Assembly (NCBI RefSeq): GCF_011752935.1
Contig: NZ_VWWO01000002.1
Location: forward strand, 2,356,001-2,420,000
DNA length: 64,000 nucleotides
Direction of reading: 5' to 3'
From: Chitinophaga sp. Cy-1792
Lineage (GTDB): Bacteria > Bacteroidota > Bacteroidia > Chitinophagales > Chitinophagaceae
Below are positions 1 to 9,663 of the stretch, piece by piece. The first letter of the stretch is position 1, and each line of letters begins with the position of its first letter. The notes under the pieces were generated by a model. That model had not been told where the DNA came from. It ran no database searches and saw nothing but the letters and a program-made list of their open reading frames with translations. Position numbers and translations under genes: made by a program.

Positions 1-1928
1 TCGTTCTGTCGGGCTGCCATGGGGGCGAGTTCCTTCAGAAAACCGGTATCCCGTTTACCGGACAGGAAGTCCTGCAACATGGCAGTATAGCGGTTATCCG
101 GGTTGGAGGTATCCATGTCCCTGATCTTAAAATCAGCTGCCAGTGCAGCCGTTGGAGGTATCAGCAGCTCATGGATTGCCCTTATCTGCTGTACCGGAAT
201 TTTTATAATCTCCCTGTCGTAGGTGATGAGTCCATTTTCCTCTGTTTCCACGTCGAAAGGTTCGGTATAGATGGAGCCGCTGAGGCCTTCTTCCTCGTAT
301 ATTTTCAGGTGTTTTACCATGAATGCATATTTGGAGGCAAACTGTGATGGTAGTACGGAAATATAGCCCCATCCATCAGCAGCATTCCACTGGTGGTTGC
401 GTACGCGCACCTGTACACCGCCCCATTCGCCCAGTACGCGGGCCTTTCCGGGGAGTGAAGGTGCTATACCGGGGCCGGGATAGTCGTGGATATCGGTCAG
501 GTCACTGGAAATCCATCTTTGGTTGGGGTCCTGACTTGCCCTTCTATCGTAGTTTTCACCGGTATGTCCATTGATGATACGCCCAGGGTCAGTACTTTTC
601 ATCCATTCCGTGAGGCGCTGCTGGTCGTACCTGGCCCAACCTTCATTGAAGAGCACCCAGCAGATGATGCTGGGATAGTTATATAGTAAGGCGATATTTT
701 CCTTGTTTTCGTTTTCGAATTCTTTTTTTGCGGCGGGTGTTTCATCACCGGCAGTTACCATATCCTGCCATACCAGGATGCCTAGTTTGTCGCAGTGGTA
801 GTACCAGCGGGCAGGTTCCAGTTTGATATGTTTGCGGATGGTATTAAATCCCATGGCTTTGACTGCTTCAATATCGAAGCGCAGCGCTTCATCTGTGGGC
901 GCGGTATAGCCACCATCGGGCCAGAAGCCCTGGTCCAGTACGCCGAGGTTATAGGTATATTTTCCGTTGAGGAAAATTCTTTCCTGGCCTTTCTCATCTT
1001 TTTTAATAGCGATGGTACGCATACCGGCATACGAATTTACTTCATCACCGGGCTGGTCATTATTTTGCAGTTTGATATTGATATCATAGAGGAAGGGATC
1101 TTCCGGCGACCAGTGGTGCACCTGCGGGATGGTGATGGATGCCTCCTGCCCTGCAGGCACCGTTGCCGTGGCTACCACCTTGCCCTTATCCATAATGGCG
1201 ATCGCTGCGGTGGCGTTGGTATTGGTATTGACCTGTATTTTCAGGGCGCTGTCTGCCGGCGTAATTTTTATGTCGGTGATATATACTTCCGGAACGGCTT
1301 CCAGCCAGACCGTCTGCCAGATACCGCTGCTGGCGGTATATCGGATGCCTTGTGGCTGAAGCACCTGTTTACCGTGCGGATTGATGCCCTGATCGGTAGG
1401 ATCATATACCGCAACGGTGAGGTTATTGTCGCCTGTTTGTAAGAGGGCGGTGATATCGAGGGTAAATGCCTGGTAGCCGCCGGTATGAGCACCTGCTTTT
1501 TTACCGTTTACGTATACAGTTGCCTGCCAGTCTACCGCACCGAAGTGCAGTAAAATATGTTTTCCTTTGGTACTTTCATTAACATTAAAGTTGCGGTTAT
1601 ACCACAGTTGCTGGTTGGGCAAGAGGGGCTTTTTCACCCCTGAGAGGGCTGATTCCAGCGGGAATGGTACCAGGATTTTGCCTTGCCAGGTTTTGGGTCT
1701 GGGGGCATTGTTGGGAGTGATGGCGTAGTCCCAGAGGCCATTGAGGTTCTGCCATGCGGGCCTTTGGAGCTGCGGGCGGGGGTATTCGGGCCATGGGTTC
1801 TCCGGTGAGACGTCCGCCGCCCAGCGTGTTTTGATGGGTGTGGGTTGCATATGCCATGATTGCTGGGCACATGCTAACACTGCTTGCAGGAATAGTAGCA
1901 GGGTGAAGAGGAGTCGGCATTTCTTCAT
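1..1928 (-). CDS. Secreted glycoside hydrolase family 2 enzyme, partial (C-terminus beyond left edge)
   Basis: Reading from an ATG at 1928 the frame stays open to the left edge, giving at least 642 residues without a stop. The N-terminus is a signal peptide (MKKCRLLFTLLLFLQAVLACAQ). A sugar-binding jelly-roll domain follows (about residues 40-230), then an Ig-like domain and a TIM barrel. The family 2 catalytic pair is visible: acid/base Glu429 in FNEGW and nucleophile Glu501 in LGEWGG, 72 residues apart as expected for the clan. This is therefore a beta-galactosidase, beta-glucuronidase or beta-mannosidase type exo-glycosidase, probably periplasmic or surface-exposed. The exact sugar cannot be read. 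A terminator-like hairpin separates it from the sigma gene upstream, so it probably has its own promoter. Confidence 0.93.
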   Translation of the reverse strand, partial: MKKCRLLFTLLLFLQAVLACAQQSWHMQPTPIKTRWAADVSPENPWPEYPRPQLQRPAWQNLNGLWDYAITPNNAPRPKTWQGKILVPFPLESALSGVKKPLLPNQQLWYNRNFNVNESTKGKHILLHFGAVDWQATVYVNGKKAGAHTGGYQAFTLDITALLQTGDNNLTVAVYDPTDQGINPHGKQVLQPQGIRYTASSGIWQTVWLEAVPEVYITDIKITPADSALKIQVNTNTNATAAIAIMDKGKVVATATVPAGQEASITIPQVHHWSPEDPFLYDINIKLQNNDQPGDEVNSYAGMRTIAIKKDEKGQERIFLNGKYTYNLGVLDQGFWPDGGYTAPTDEALRFDIEAVKAMGFNTIRKHIKLEPARWYYHCDKLGILVWQDMVTAGDETPAAKKEFENENKENIALLYNYPSIICWVLFNEGWARYDQQRLTEWMKSTDPGRIINGHTGENYDRRASQDPNQRWISSDLTDIHDYPGPGIAPSLPGKARVLGEWGGVQVRVRNHQWNAADGWGYISVLPSQFASKYAFMVKHLKIYEEEGLSGSIYTEPFDVETEENGLITYDREIIKIPVQQIRAIHELLIPPTAALAADFKIRDMDTSNPDNRYTAMLQDFLSGKRDTGFLKELAPMAARQN

Positions 1929-1949
1929 AACTAAGCTGGCTATTTGGTA

Positions 1950-1984
1950 AAAAAATAAATTCCCTGCCAGCAACTGACAGGGAA
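1950..1984 (-). terminator. Rho-independent terminator after the ECF sigma gene
   Basis: On the minus strand, TTCCCTG and CAGGGAA form a 7-bp stem (arms 1978-1984 and 1960-1966) followed at once by a T-rich run. It lies 46 bases after the stop of the sigma gene and just before the GH2 start. Confidence 0.6.
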
Positions 1985-2030
1985 CTGATGCATTTAAGGT
2001 GCACCGGATTCTTATTTCGTAGCGGAATTT

Positions 2031-2597
2031 TTATTGGATATAATGGCCTTTCAGGATCTGGCGGAGGGCTTTCACGCTGCTGCAGACTTCATTTTTGGCT
2101 GTCTGCAGGGAGATGCCTCTTTCTTCTACAATTTCCTGGTAGGTACAGTGTTGCAGGTATGCCATTTCAAAAATCTTGCGAGGTTTTGGAGGCAGTTTCT
2201 GCATCGCTTTGAGTATCTGGGTATAGATTTCCTTGTTTTCGATAAGCCTTTCCTCTATGATAGCAGGGCGGGTATTATCGTATACCTGTTTGTACTCATC
2301 TATTTTTCTGGCTTTCTGCAGCTGGTTATAAGCTTCATGGCGGCAGCAAACCACCAGGTAACTTTTCAGGTTCAGCGGACGGGGAAGTGATTCCCTTCTG
2401 TTCCAGATAGCGATAAAAACGTTCTGTACTACATCATCTGCCAGTTCTTTGTCACGTGTTACATAGTACGCTTCTTTGTATAGGCGTTTGTAACATACGT
2501 CATAAATTTCTGTAAAGGCATTTTCCTTTCCCAGGTCTAAGAGTTGTACCAGGTAGGAATTAGATACTAAATTGAAACGGTTTTTTGGCTTTGCCAT
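2031..2597 (-). CDS. ECF-type RNA polymerase sigma factor
   Basis: A 188-residue sigma-70 family protein of the Bacteroidota ECF type. Region 2 is visible around residues 22-70 (an AYYVTRDKELADDVVQNVF-like stretch with the IWNRRESL end). Region 4 lies near the C-terminus, with the usual LPPKPRKIFEMAYL and a helix-turn-helix around TYQEIVEERGISLQTAKN. The ATG at 2597 is preferred over an in-frame TTG at 2615. No FecR anti-sigma gene is adjacent, unlike the other two sigma factors in the window. Its target is unknown. The GH2 gene downstream is separated by a terminator, so co-regulation is not implied. Confidence 0.9.
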   Translation of the reverse strand: MAKPKNRFNLVSNSYLVQLLDLGKENAFTEIYDVCYKRLYKEAYYVTRDKELADDVVQNVFIAIWNRRESLPRPLNLKSYLVVCCRHEAYNQLQKARKIDEYKQVYDNTRPAIIEERLIENKEIYTQILKAMQKLPPKPRKIFEMAYLQHCTYQEIVEERGISLQTAKNEVCSSVKALRQILKGHYIQ

Positions 2598-2766
2598 AAC
2601 TATTGCATTGATCAAGGTTAATGGATTAACCTGTTACAGCAACAATTGGCAACACTTCAAACAATAAGCGATAAATTGCATTGCAGAACAACAACATCTT
2701 TCGATGCTCCCCAGTTGTTCATCCTTTATGCAATGATCGATTATTTTTTCAATTCAGCGAAGCACA

Positions 2767-2818
2767 ACATTGTTAATCACTCGTGAATCTCTCAGTTTAA
2801 AGATGTAATTAACAATGT
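2767..2818. repeat. 11-bp inverted repeat with 30-base loop
   Basis: ACATTGTTAAT (2767-2777) and ATTAACAATGT (2808-2818) are exact inverted copies in the gap between the thioredoxin-like gene and the sigma gene. There is no convincing T-tract. It could be a weak terminator, an operator for a dimeric regulator, or chance in AT-rich DNA. Confidence 0.3.
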
Positions 2819-2827
2819 CCGCTTTCC

Positions 2828-3325
2828 TTACTCTTCAGCTACTTTACGAATTTCCCTGAATGGTGTAATACTGTTAAACACCTGTTTGAGCACATGCTGT
2901 TTATTGTACACCGCGATATATGGCACTCCCCGGATACCGAAATACTTCATCATCACTCTTCCGGTGTCGATACCGATGGAGATATTAGGATATTTATCCA
3001 GTTTAAACTCATCCGAGTAGGCCTTGACATCTGCCGGTTTACCGATGGTCAGCAGGTAAAACTGAATATGTTTCAATGAATCAGCATGTTCGGTCAGTGC
3101 CCGCACCTCTGCCCGGCAATAGGGGCATTCAGTGGTCAGGAAGAACAAAACAGCGGCTTTCCCTGGCATGGTATCCACGGTGGCATAGCTGGCGCTGTCT
3201 TTCAGCTGATAGGTGATATTCAGTATCCGTTCTCCTTCCTTTCCGGAGCTGAAGGGCGGCGCAGGTGGTTCCTGGCAGGACGCCACCAGGAGCACTACCA
3301 GCAATAATGGCAACAAGTATCTCAT
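2828..3325 (-). CDS. Thioredoxin-fold lipoprotein (TlpA/redoxin-like)
   Basis: 165 residues. A lipobox (LLVASC, Cys17) predicts a membrane-anchored lipoprotein. The domain has the thioredoxin signature: a CPYC active site at Cys67-Cys70 after a beta strand (AAVLFFLTTE), and the cis-proline segment GVPYIAVY (Pro135). It should exchange disulfides or reduce a partner in the periplasm. It is the last gene of a three-gene minus-strand operon, 9 bases after a MauE/DoxX-like membrane protein. That protein family commonly pairs with thioredoxin-like proteins, which suggests a redox relay. The physiological substrate is not evident. Confidence 0.85.
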   Translation of the reverse strand: MRYLLPLLLVVLLVASCQEPPAPPFSSGKEGERILNITYQLKDSASYATVDTMPGKAAVLFFLTTECPYCRAEVRALTEHADSLKHIQFYLLTIGKPADVKAYSDEFKLDKYPNISIGIDTGRVMMKYFGIRGVPYIAVYNKQHVLKQVFNSITPFREIRKVAEE

Positions 3326-3334
3326 AAAAACAAT

Positions 3335-3763
3335 TTATAACGCCACTGTATTCTTATTGAGCTGTTTATGGAGCAGCAGGGCATAACCTGCCAGCAAGAT
3401 AAATACGATATTAAAAATGAGGTGCTGGGTCCAGGTCATTGATTCCAGAACACCGCCGCAGCTGCATGGCAGGTGTGGACTAAACAGCAGTAAGGCAGTG
3501 ATATAGCCGGTGAAAAGTATCATCAGTACAAACGAACCATACAATGCCTTAATTCTTGTTGCCGGAATCAGCAGCAACAGGCATAAGATCAATTCTGCTA
3601 TTGGCAATCCCCAGGCTAAAGGCACGGCTATCGGACGCAGTATTGGTGTTGTTTCTATCACTGAACGGAATACGTCATATTCTCTTAGTTTCATGATGCC
3701 TGTATATAAAAAAAGGATTGCAAAGAGCAACGATACTAGTTCAATAATGAATGCTTTTTTCAT
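3335..3763 (-). CDS. MauE/DoxX-like redox-associated membrane protein
   Basis: 142 residues with four predicted membrane helices and a C-S-C-G-G motif (Cys100, Cys102) in the loop between helices three and four, typical of MauE-type members of the DoxX superfamily. Such proteins are thought to pass reducing equivalents across the membrane to periplasmic thioredoxin-like partners. Its start codon overlaps the stop of the upstream gene (ATGA), and the thioredoxin-like lipoprotein gene follows closely, so the three are probably co-translated. The assignment to MauE is by pattern and gene neighbour, not by alignment. Confidence 0.75.
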   Translation of the reverse strand: MKKAFIIELVSLLFAILFLYTGIMKLREYDVFRSVIETTPILRPIAVPLAWGLPIAELILCLLLLIPATRIKALYGSFVLMILFTGYITALLLFSPHLPCSCGGVLESMTWTQHLIFNIVFILLAGYALLLHKQLNKNTVAL

Positions 3764-6000
3764 TTATTTGCGTTTTGTGGGTTTGTAAAAGCGGCACCGA
3801 CTATATATCCTAAAACCAATATGGTAAATGCGCCGGAAACGAGTATAGGAAACAATTGGAAGCGCAATGCTATGGGCGAAGCAAACAGGCTGAACGCGAG
3901 GTTCACGCTCCAGAGGGCAAAAGCTAACAGCAAAGCTTTTCTCAGCACTACTTCCTTATGCGCCCCCAGCACCAGCATGAAAATGCACCCGAAGAGGAAC
4001 AACACGCTCATAACGCCTACCAACGTAGGATAGATATCCAGCACTTTTGCATCGTAGGTTTTCAGGCGGACTTTCACTTTTCTATCTTTATAATTAAACC
4101 ATACCTTGGCAATCTCCTGCACGCTATCGATGCCCATGTTATACTTTTCCAGGAACTCTACCGGTGGCGTATAATACTTCAGGAAATTTGGCCAGATATA
4201 ATGTTCCGCAAAGGCCATCGGATAGGTACGTATGATAAAGCTGCCATAGTCTTTAAACAGCGGGCCCATACTGGCCCATCGCTTCAGGTCTCCGGCGGTG
4301 CTGTCTTTCTTGAATTGGTTATTCATATACACATGCAAAGGCGTACCCGGACTCCACATATACACGGTGCTGGCCACCAATGCCTCTGCCGGGAATTTCC
4401 GTACATCCCGCGTGCTGTCGAAGTAGGTAGTGATCATACTGTCCAGCGTCTTAAACCTTGCCGGCACCGGCTTACGGTGTGCGCTGTCGATATACCGGTA
4501 GGTATACATGGCATTGTTGGCCATCTGCCATCCGGAGAATGGCGTAAACTGCCGTATTTTGGTGAGTTCGTAATATTTACTTTCATTGAACTGTATAAAC
4601 AATCCGATCAGCAGCACTGCCAGTCCGAGTCCGGCCATTTTAAGCCGGAAGCGTTTTCGGGCCAGGAAAAACCCCAGCAGGGCAATGGCGGGATAAAACA
4701 GCGCATTATACCGTACCGTAAAGGCAGCAGCCAGCACGATAGCATGCCAGAATACCAGCTTGCCGGTAGGTTTATACATAATCCAGAACAACAGGGTAAA
4801 CCAGGTCAGGCTCAGTGACAGGAACATGGTGTCGCTGGAAACATAGTTGCTGAGATAGTTGAGTACAGGATTGAATAATACGAAGCAGATCAGCACTATC
4901 TTAGTTCCCCTGGCGGGCTTCAGGAAATAGAAAAGCGTGAAGACCAGCGCCAGCAGGCTACTTTCGAGGCACAGGTACTGAAAAGCTACCAGGGCGGTAT
5001 CCCATTTACAGAATATACTGAAAAGGCGAAGGAACCGCGGATAGCCGATCGGGTAGGTACTGATGTCGAAATTATGATAGGCAGAGTTGAGGTAAGAAAA
5101 AGAATCTCCGTGGATATATGCTGCAAATGGATAAAAATATTTAAATACGCAGAACTGTATGATAATGGAGGCTACTGCGATGATCACAAACCAGCGGTTG
5201 GCCGGGTTCTGAAAGATAAAGGCTGCCAGTGAGGCATCCTCATAATTTTTATCGGCGAGCTGACTTTTCGCGAAATTGAAATGATCAGCAACAATAATTT
5301 CCTGTCTTTCTACGATGATATCGAGTACATTGGCACCAGCGGCGAGTCCTGTCTTTTCCAGTTCTGCCACTGCCTGTTGCTGGAAAGCCTCATCAGGTTC
5401 ATGCCAGCCGTTTTCAGGCGGGTTTGAATAGTAATGCAGGGCCACCCAAACGTTGCCGGTGGCGGTATCATTGCGGATTTCAAGGTCGGCGGCCTTGATG
5501 TCTGCCTGGGCGAGTGCAATATTGCAATCGATGAGGTTAAGGGGCTTCCACTCCCCTGTTTTTTTATTGAGCAGCGATAGCTTTTTGAGTAAGACGCTCA
5601 CGGTTACCAGCTGCCGGTTTTCCGGCAGGGCGCTGAGGGCTATCTCTCTGGCAGGGCGGTCCAGGATCTTTTTGGCATAATCTTTATACAACTTATTAAA
5701 GCCATAGCTGCCAACGCTATATTTCAATGCCGACTCCAGCTGACTGGGTTTTTTATGAGGGAAAACCGAGACTCTCAACCAGGAGAATAACCAGCAAATG
5801 GCTCCCCATAGTCCTATTTTACGTAGATTCACTGCGTTTAACTGAACAGGGTAGGCATAGAACTGCTGTTTGTAGAAAAGATAGTCTGGGGTAAGTCCGG
5901 AATTCTCTGCTGCATCAACACTATCAATGGCACCTTCCGGGACAAGTGAACCAGGAACCGTTACAGGGCCGGCATCGGACGTTGTTGCTTTTTTACTCAT
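3760..6000 (-). CDS. Polytopic GT39-like glycosyltransferase/mannosyltransferase-type membrane protein with long soluble N-terminal region
   Basis: 746 residues. From about residue 270 to the end there are roughly ten membrane helices. The long first periplasmic segment includes GDSFSYLNSAYHNFD, then IGYPRF, reminiscent of the acidic first loop of GT-C/ArnT-like transferases. Before this lies a soluble region of about 260 residues, with one hydrophobic stretch near 62-82, that I do not recognise. It is the first gene of an operon with the MauE-like and thioredoxin-like genes (ATGA overlap). Function is inferred from topology only. Acceptor and donor are unknown, and it could be a non-enzymatic membrane protein. 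Confidence 0.65.
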   Translation of the reverse strand: MSKKATTSDAGPVTVPGSLVPEGAIDSVDAAENSGLTPDYLFYKQQFYAYPVQLNAVNLRKIGLWGAICWLFSWLRVSVFPHKKPSQLESALKYSVGSYGFNKLYKDYAKKILDRPAREIALSALPENRQLVTVSVLLKKLSLLNKKTGEWKPLNLIDCNIALAQADIKAADLEIRNDTATGNVWVALHYYSNPPENGWHEPDEAFQQQAVAELEKTGLAAGANVLDIIVERQEIIVADHFNFAKSQLADKNYEDASLAAFIFQNPANRWFVIIAVASIIIQFCVFKYFYPFAAYIHGDSFSYLNSAYHNFDISTYPIGYPRFLRLFSIFCKWDTALVAFQYLCLESSLLALVFTLFYFLKPARGTKIVLICFVLFNPVLNYLSNYVSSDTMFLSLSLTWFTLLFWIMYKPTGKLVFWHAIVLAAAFTVRYNALFYPAIALLGFFLARKRFRLKMAGLGLAVLLIGLFIQFNESKYYELTKIRQFTPFSGWQMANNAMYTYRYIDSAHRKPVPARFKTLDSMITTYFDSTRDVRKFPAEALVASTVYMWSPGTPLHVYMNNQFKKDSTAGDLKRWASMGPLFKDYGSFIIRTYPMAFAEHYIWPNFLKYYTPPVEFLEKYNMGIDSVQEIAKVWFNYKDRKVKVRLKTYDAKVLDIYPTLVGVMSVLFLFGCIFMLVLGAHKEVVLRKALLLAFALWSVNLAFSLFASPIALRFQLFPILVSGAFTILVLGYIVGAAFTNPQNANK

Positions 6001-6288
6001 GGGGATAATGATGGTAAGGCTTATGACAAATAAAAATTACTCTTACTGGCATTACAAACAGCCCGCGCTAACATCTTCCCGGTTACCTGTTGCCTACGAA
6101 TTCCATATCAGCATACTTCGGTAATTTTGAGGACCTGCGGGTGTTCTGCAATATAAACAGGGTGTCTGCAACGGGAACGCAGCCATGCCAATTTGAAATA
6201 AAACAGAATTTTAACACTATGTAACACTTAAACCCAGTATTACATATGCGTAATTTTTATACTTTTACTGCCGGAGAATGGCCATATC

Positions 6289-9200
6289 ATGAAAACAGGC
6301 AAAAGAATTTTAAGGATAGCAGGAATAACTTTAGCGGCATTATTACTAATAATAGCCATCGCAGCAGGTATCCTCTATAGCCAGCAACAGCGCCTTACCC
6401 AAATGGCGGTAAAGGAACTAAACAAACAATTTACGGGTGAGCTGGTGCTGGGAAGCAGCAACATCAATCCGTTCGCACATTTCCCCTATATCTCCATCGT
6501 ATTGCATGATGTAAAATTCTATGCAAACAAAAAGATGGACACACCACCCATGTACCAGGTGGAAAAGCTATTTGTGGGTTTCAGTCTGCCCGATATACTC
6601 CGGCAGCACTATAAGGTACGTATCCTTGTTCTTAATAACGGGGAAGTACATATCAACAGGAAGACGAACGGCAACCTGGACATCGTAGAGGCGCATACGC
6701 TCCCTGCGGCAACCACCACACCTGCGGATACGGCTGCTGAAGCAATGATCATTGACCTGCGTAAAATTGTGCTGAAAAATATACTCGTCACCTACCACGA
6801 TGATGCCGGCGGCTATAAGGTTAAAACGCACCTGGACAAGGTAACCACCGGCTTCAGTATGAATGCGGAGCATATGGCACTGGACCTGGAGAGTAAGATG
6901 GAGCTGGATTTCATCAGCAAAACGGATACTACGCTGTTCCGCAATAAACACCTTGCCCTGAATATCTCCGGTGATTACCATCTTAATAAAAAATTACTGC
7001 AACTGCAAAAGGCGAATATCAAACTGGAAGATGCCAGTCTGGATATCAAAGGCAGCGCCTCCCTGGCGGCACAGACCAACGTAGACCTGTCTATCAAAGG
7101 AGACCGGCCTGACCTCAACCTGCTGTTTGCCATGGTGCCTGCAGACATTGCATCGCGCATGACACAGTACCGTCGCGATGGCCGTGTATTCTTTGACGGT
7201 ACCATCAAAGGGCAGGTAGACAAAACGCATATGCCGGCCATAGACGTGCATTTTGGCTGTGAAAATGTGTGGTTCGAAAATAAGAACGTCAGCAGAAAAC
7301 TGGACTCGCTTGGGTTCAGGGGCTACTATACCAATGGCCCGGAGCACTCTCTCAAAACCTCAGAGCTGCATATACTGGACATGAATGCCCGTCCGGGAAA
7401 AGGGGTATTCAAAGGGAATTTCATCATGAAGGATTTTACCGATCCGCATATCATCATGCAACTGTATTCTGAACTGAATATCCGTTTTATCGGTGAATTC
7501 CTGGGTATCAAAGACCTGGAACAGATCGAGGGGGATATCCGCCTTAACATGAACTTCCGGGAGCTGGTAGATATGCAGGTGCCGGAGAAGAGCCTGGCCA
7601 AACTGAAAGACGGCGTGCAGAGTGAGCTGACCGTTACCAACCTGGCTTTCCGCATCCCGAATTATCCATTGCCGGTACGGAACATGAACGTACATGCCAT
7701 GGTAAAGGATGGCAGTCTGCAACTGGATACCCTCAACTTCAAAATAGGACAGAGCGACCTGGCCGCCAGCGGCTCTCTGAGCGATCTTCCGGCGATTTTC
7801 CATAAACAGTCCAAGCCGGTACGTGTCACCTTCCAGGTGAATTCCAACAAGGTACTGCCCGGGGAACTGATGCTGGCAGATACCACGCATAAACGCCTGC
7901 GGGAAGAAGTTATCAGTGGTTTCCGCCTGGCGCTGGCATTCGAAACCAGCGTGAATGAACTGTTACATCCCAACCCACTGCCTAAAGGCGTGTTTAAAAT
8001 TGAAGAGCTCTCCTCTTCTTTTAAACAGTATCCGCATAGTCTGCACGACTTTGCTGCCGATGTTACCATCGGAGATACCAGCCTTTTGGTAAAAAATTTC
8101 TCCGGAAATATCGACAGCAGCAACTTTGCCTTTAAAGGGCGGCTCACCAACTATGCGCTGTGGTTCGATAAAATTAAAAAGGGACAGACAGAATTCGCGT
8201 TTGACCTGAAATCGGACAGGTTAGCGGTCAATGACCTGATCAGCTCCAAAGGACGTCAGTTTATTCCCCAGGGTTACTGGTACGAACAAACGAATAACCT
8301 CTGGCTTCGCGCCAAACTGCAAATGAAGTACGATACTGTTTTCAAACGTGTAGACGCACATATCGCCAATATCAGCGGCACATTGAAACAGCATCCTATT
8401 CAGCTTGAAAATATTAAAGGCCGTATCAGGTACGGCACCAACAAATACCTGGTGGTGGATACCCTTACCGGTAAAGTCGGGCAGAGTGATTTCGATATCA
8501 ACCTGCAACTCTTCGCCGGCCCAGACAGAAAAGGCAACAAACGCAATAATCTCTTCTCTATAAAATCAAAATACCTGAATGTAGATGAAATGATGAACTA
8601 TGACTTTTCAGATCATAAGGAAGAGGAAGCAGCTACCACCGTACGTACTACTACGGTGAGAGAAAATGATAGTCTGCATGCCTCCGGGTTCAACATCTTC
8701 AAAATCAAGTTCAGCAATTTTGATGTTTCGGCAGACGTCGGAAAGATCAGGTACCATAAGCTATGGATCAAAAATCTTGCTGCCAATATCCATATGCAGG
8801 AAGACCAGAAAATAAAGATCGATACGATTGACCTGCTGATGGCCGGCGGGCATATAGGCATGCGCGGTGTCCTCAACGCCAGCGATCCGCAGAAACTGTA
8901 TTTCAGAAGCAGTATAGGACTTGACACGGTGAATCTCAGCAAAATGCTGTTGAAATTTGACAACTTCGGGCAGGATATGATCCTGAACAAAAACCTGCAG
9001 GGAACCTTGTCTGGCCGTATCAAGAGCAATATTAAACTGCATCCGGACCTGACGCCAAGACTGGACGAAACCAAGGCCGTAATGGATATTGAAATCAGGA
9101 ATGGTTCGCTCATAGACTTCGGACCGATGCAGGCGATGGCGTCTTATTTCAAGGACAAAAACCTGCGTATGATCCGCTTCGATACCTTACGTAATAAATT

Positions 9201-9504
9201 GAATTTCGAAAAGGCAATGCTGGAGATTCCGAATATGAGTATTAATTCATCTATCGGTTATATAGAAATCAGCGGTAAGCAGGCGCTTGACCTCACCATG
9301 GCCTACCAGCTGCGTGTGCCGATGAAAATGGTCACCTCTGTAGGTTTTCAGGCGTTATTTGGCAAGAAACAGGAAGAAGTGGACGCTGACCAGGTAGATG
9401 CCATTGAGAGCCTGGATAAGGGTAAAAAAGGCAGGTTTATGCATCTGAATATTTCAGGTACGCCGGATAAATATCATATATCGCTGGGTAAGAAGAAAAA
9501 ATAA
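6289..9504 (+). CDS. Large AsmA-like membrane-anchored protein
   Basis: 1071 residues. The N-terminal signal anchor (ILRIAGITLAALLLIIAIAAGILY) is followed by the AsmA N-terminal pattern (a conserved stretch on substrate layers, FPYISIVLHDVKFY). Long repetitive beta-strand segments lead to an AsmA-like C-terminal region with typical SLIDFGPMQAM and later GYIEISGKQALDLTMAYQLRVP motifs. AsmA-family proteins are periplasmic beta-groove proteins linked to lipid transport and outer-membrane homeostasis. It is transcribed divergently from the GT39-like operon across a 288-base spacer. A hairpin terminator follows. The family call is firm; the specific cargo is unknown. Confidence 0.88.
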   Translation: MKTGKRILRIAGITLAALLLIIAIAAGILYSQQQRLTQMAVKELNKQFTGELVLGSSNINPFAHFPYISIVLHDVKFYANKKMDTPPMYQVEKLFVGFSLPDILRQHYKVRILVLNNGEVHINRKTNGNLDIVEAHTLPAATTTPADTAAEAMIIDLRKIVLKNILVTYHDDAGGYKVKTHLDKVTTGFSMNAEHMALDLESKMELDFISKTDTTLFRNKHLALNISGDYHLNKKLLQLQKANIKLEDASLDIKGSASLAAQTNVDLSIKGDRPDLNLLFAMVPADIASRMTQYRRDGRVFFDGTIKGQVDKTHMPAIDVHFGCENVWFENKNVSRKLDSLGFRGYYTNGPEHSLKTSELHILDMNARPGKGVFKGNFIMKDFTDPHIIMQLYSELNIRFIGEFLGIKDLEQIEGDIRLNMNFRELVDMQVPEKSLAKLKDGVQSELTVTNLAFRIPNYPLPVRNMNVHAMVKDGSLQLDTLNFKIGQSDLAASGSLSDLPAIFHKQSKPVRVTFQVNSNKVLPGELMLADTTHKRLREEVISGFRLALAFETSVNELLHPNPLPKGVFKIEELSSSFKQYPHSLHDFAADVTIGDTSLLVKNFSGNIDSSNFAFKGRLTNYALWFDKIKKGQTEFAFDLKSDRLAVNDLISSKGRQFIPQGYWYEQTNNLWLRAKLQMKYDTVFKRVDAHIANISGTLKQHPIQLENIKGRIRYGTNKYLVVDTLTGKVGQSDFDINLQLFAGPDRKGNKRNNLFSIKSKYLNVDEMMNYDFSDHKEEEAATTVRTTTVRENDSLHASGFNIFKIKFSNFDVSADVGKIRYHKLWIKNLAANIHMQEDQKIKIDTIDLLMAGGHIGMRGVLNASDPQKLYFRSSIGLDTVNLSKMLLKFDNFGQDMILNKNLQGTLSGRIKSNIKLHPDLTPRLDETKAVMDIEIRNGSLIDFGPMQAMASYFKDKNLRMIRFDTLRNKLNFEKAMLEIPNMSINSSIGYIEISGKQALDLTMAYQLRVPMKMVTSVGFQALFGKKQEEVDADQVDAIESLDKGKKGRFMHLNISGTPDKYHISLGKKKK

Positions 9505-9548
9505 AGATGTTCCAGAAATAATTTTATAGATTTTGTTTTCCGGATTTG

Positions 9549-9579
9549 CAACCGATCTTTACTTAGTGGAGATCGGTTG
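9549..9579 (+). terminator. Terminator after the AsmA-like gene
   Basis: CAACCGATCT and AGATCGGTTG make a perfect 10-bp stem with an 11-base loop, followed by a moderately T-rich TTGTGTTTTCT. It sits between two convergent genes. Confidence 0.7.
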
Positions 9580-9663
9580 TTGTGTTTTCTCTACTGCATA
9601 GAGACGGCTGGCTACCGCCAGTAAAACAACTCCTGCGACATCCTGATCGTTTTCAGGAAACTA

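Noticed and set aside
795..1442. 215-codon plus-strand frame opposite the GH2 gene
   Set aside because: Shadow of a gene with visible catalytic residues on the other strand.
3958..4818. 286-codon plus-strand frame opposite the GT39-like gene
   Set aside because: Histidine- and arginine-rich shadow of the minus-strand membrane gene; no signal or motif.
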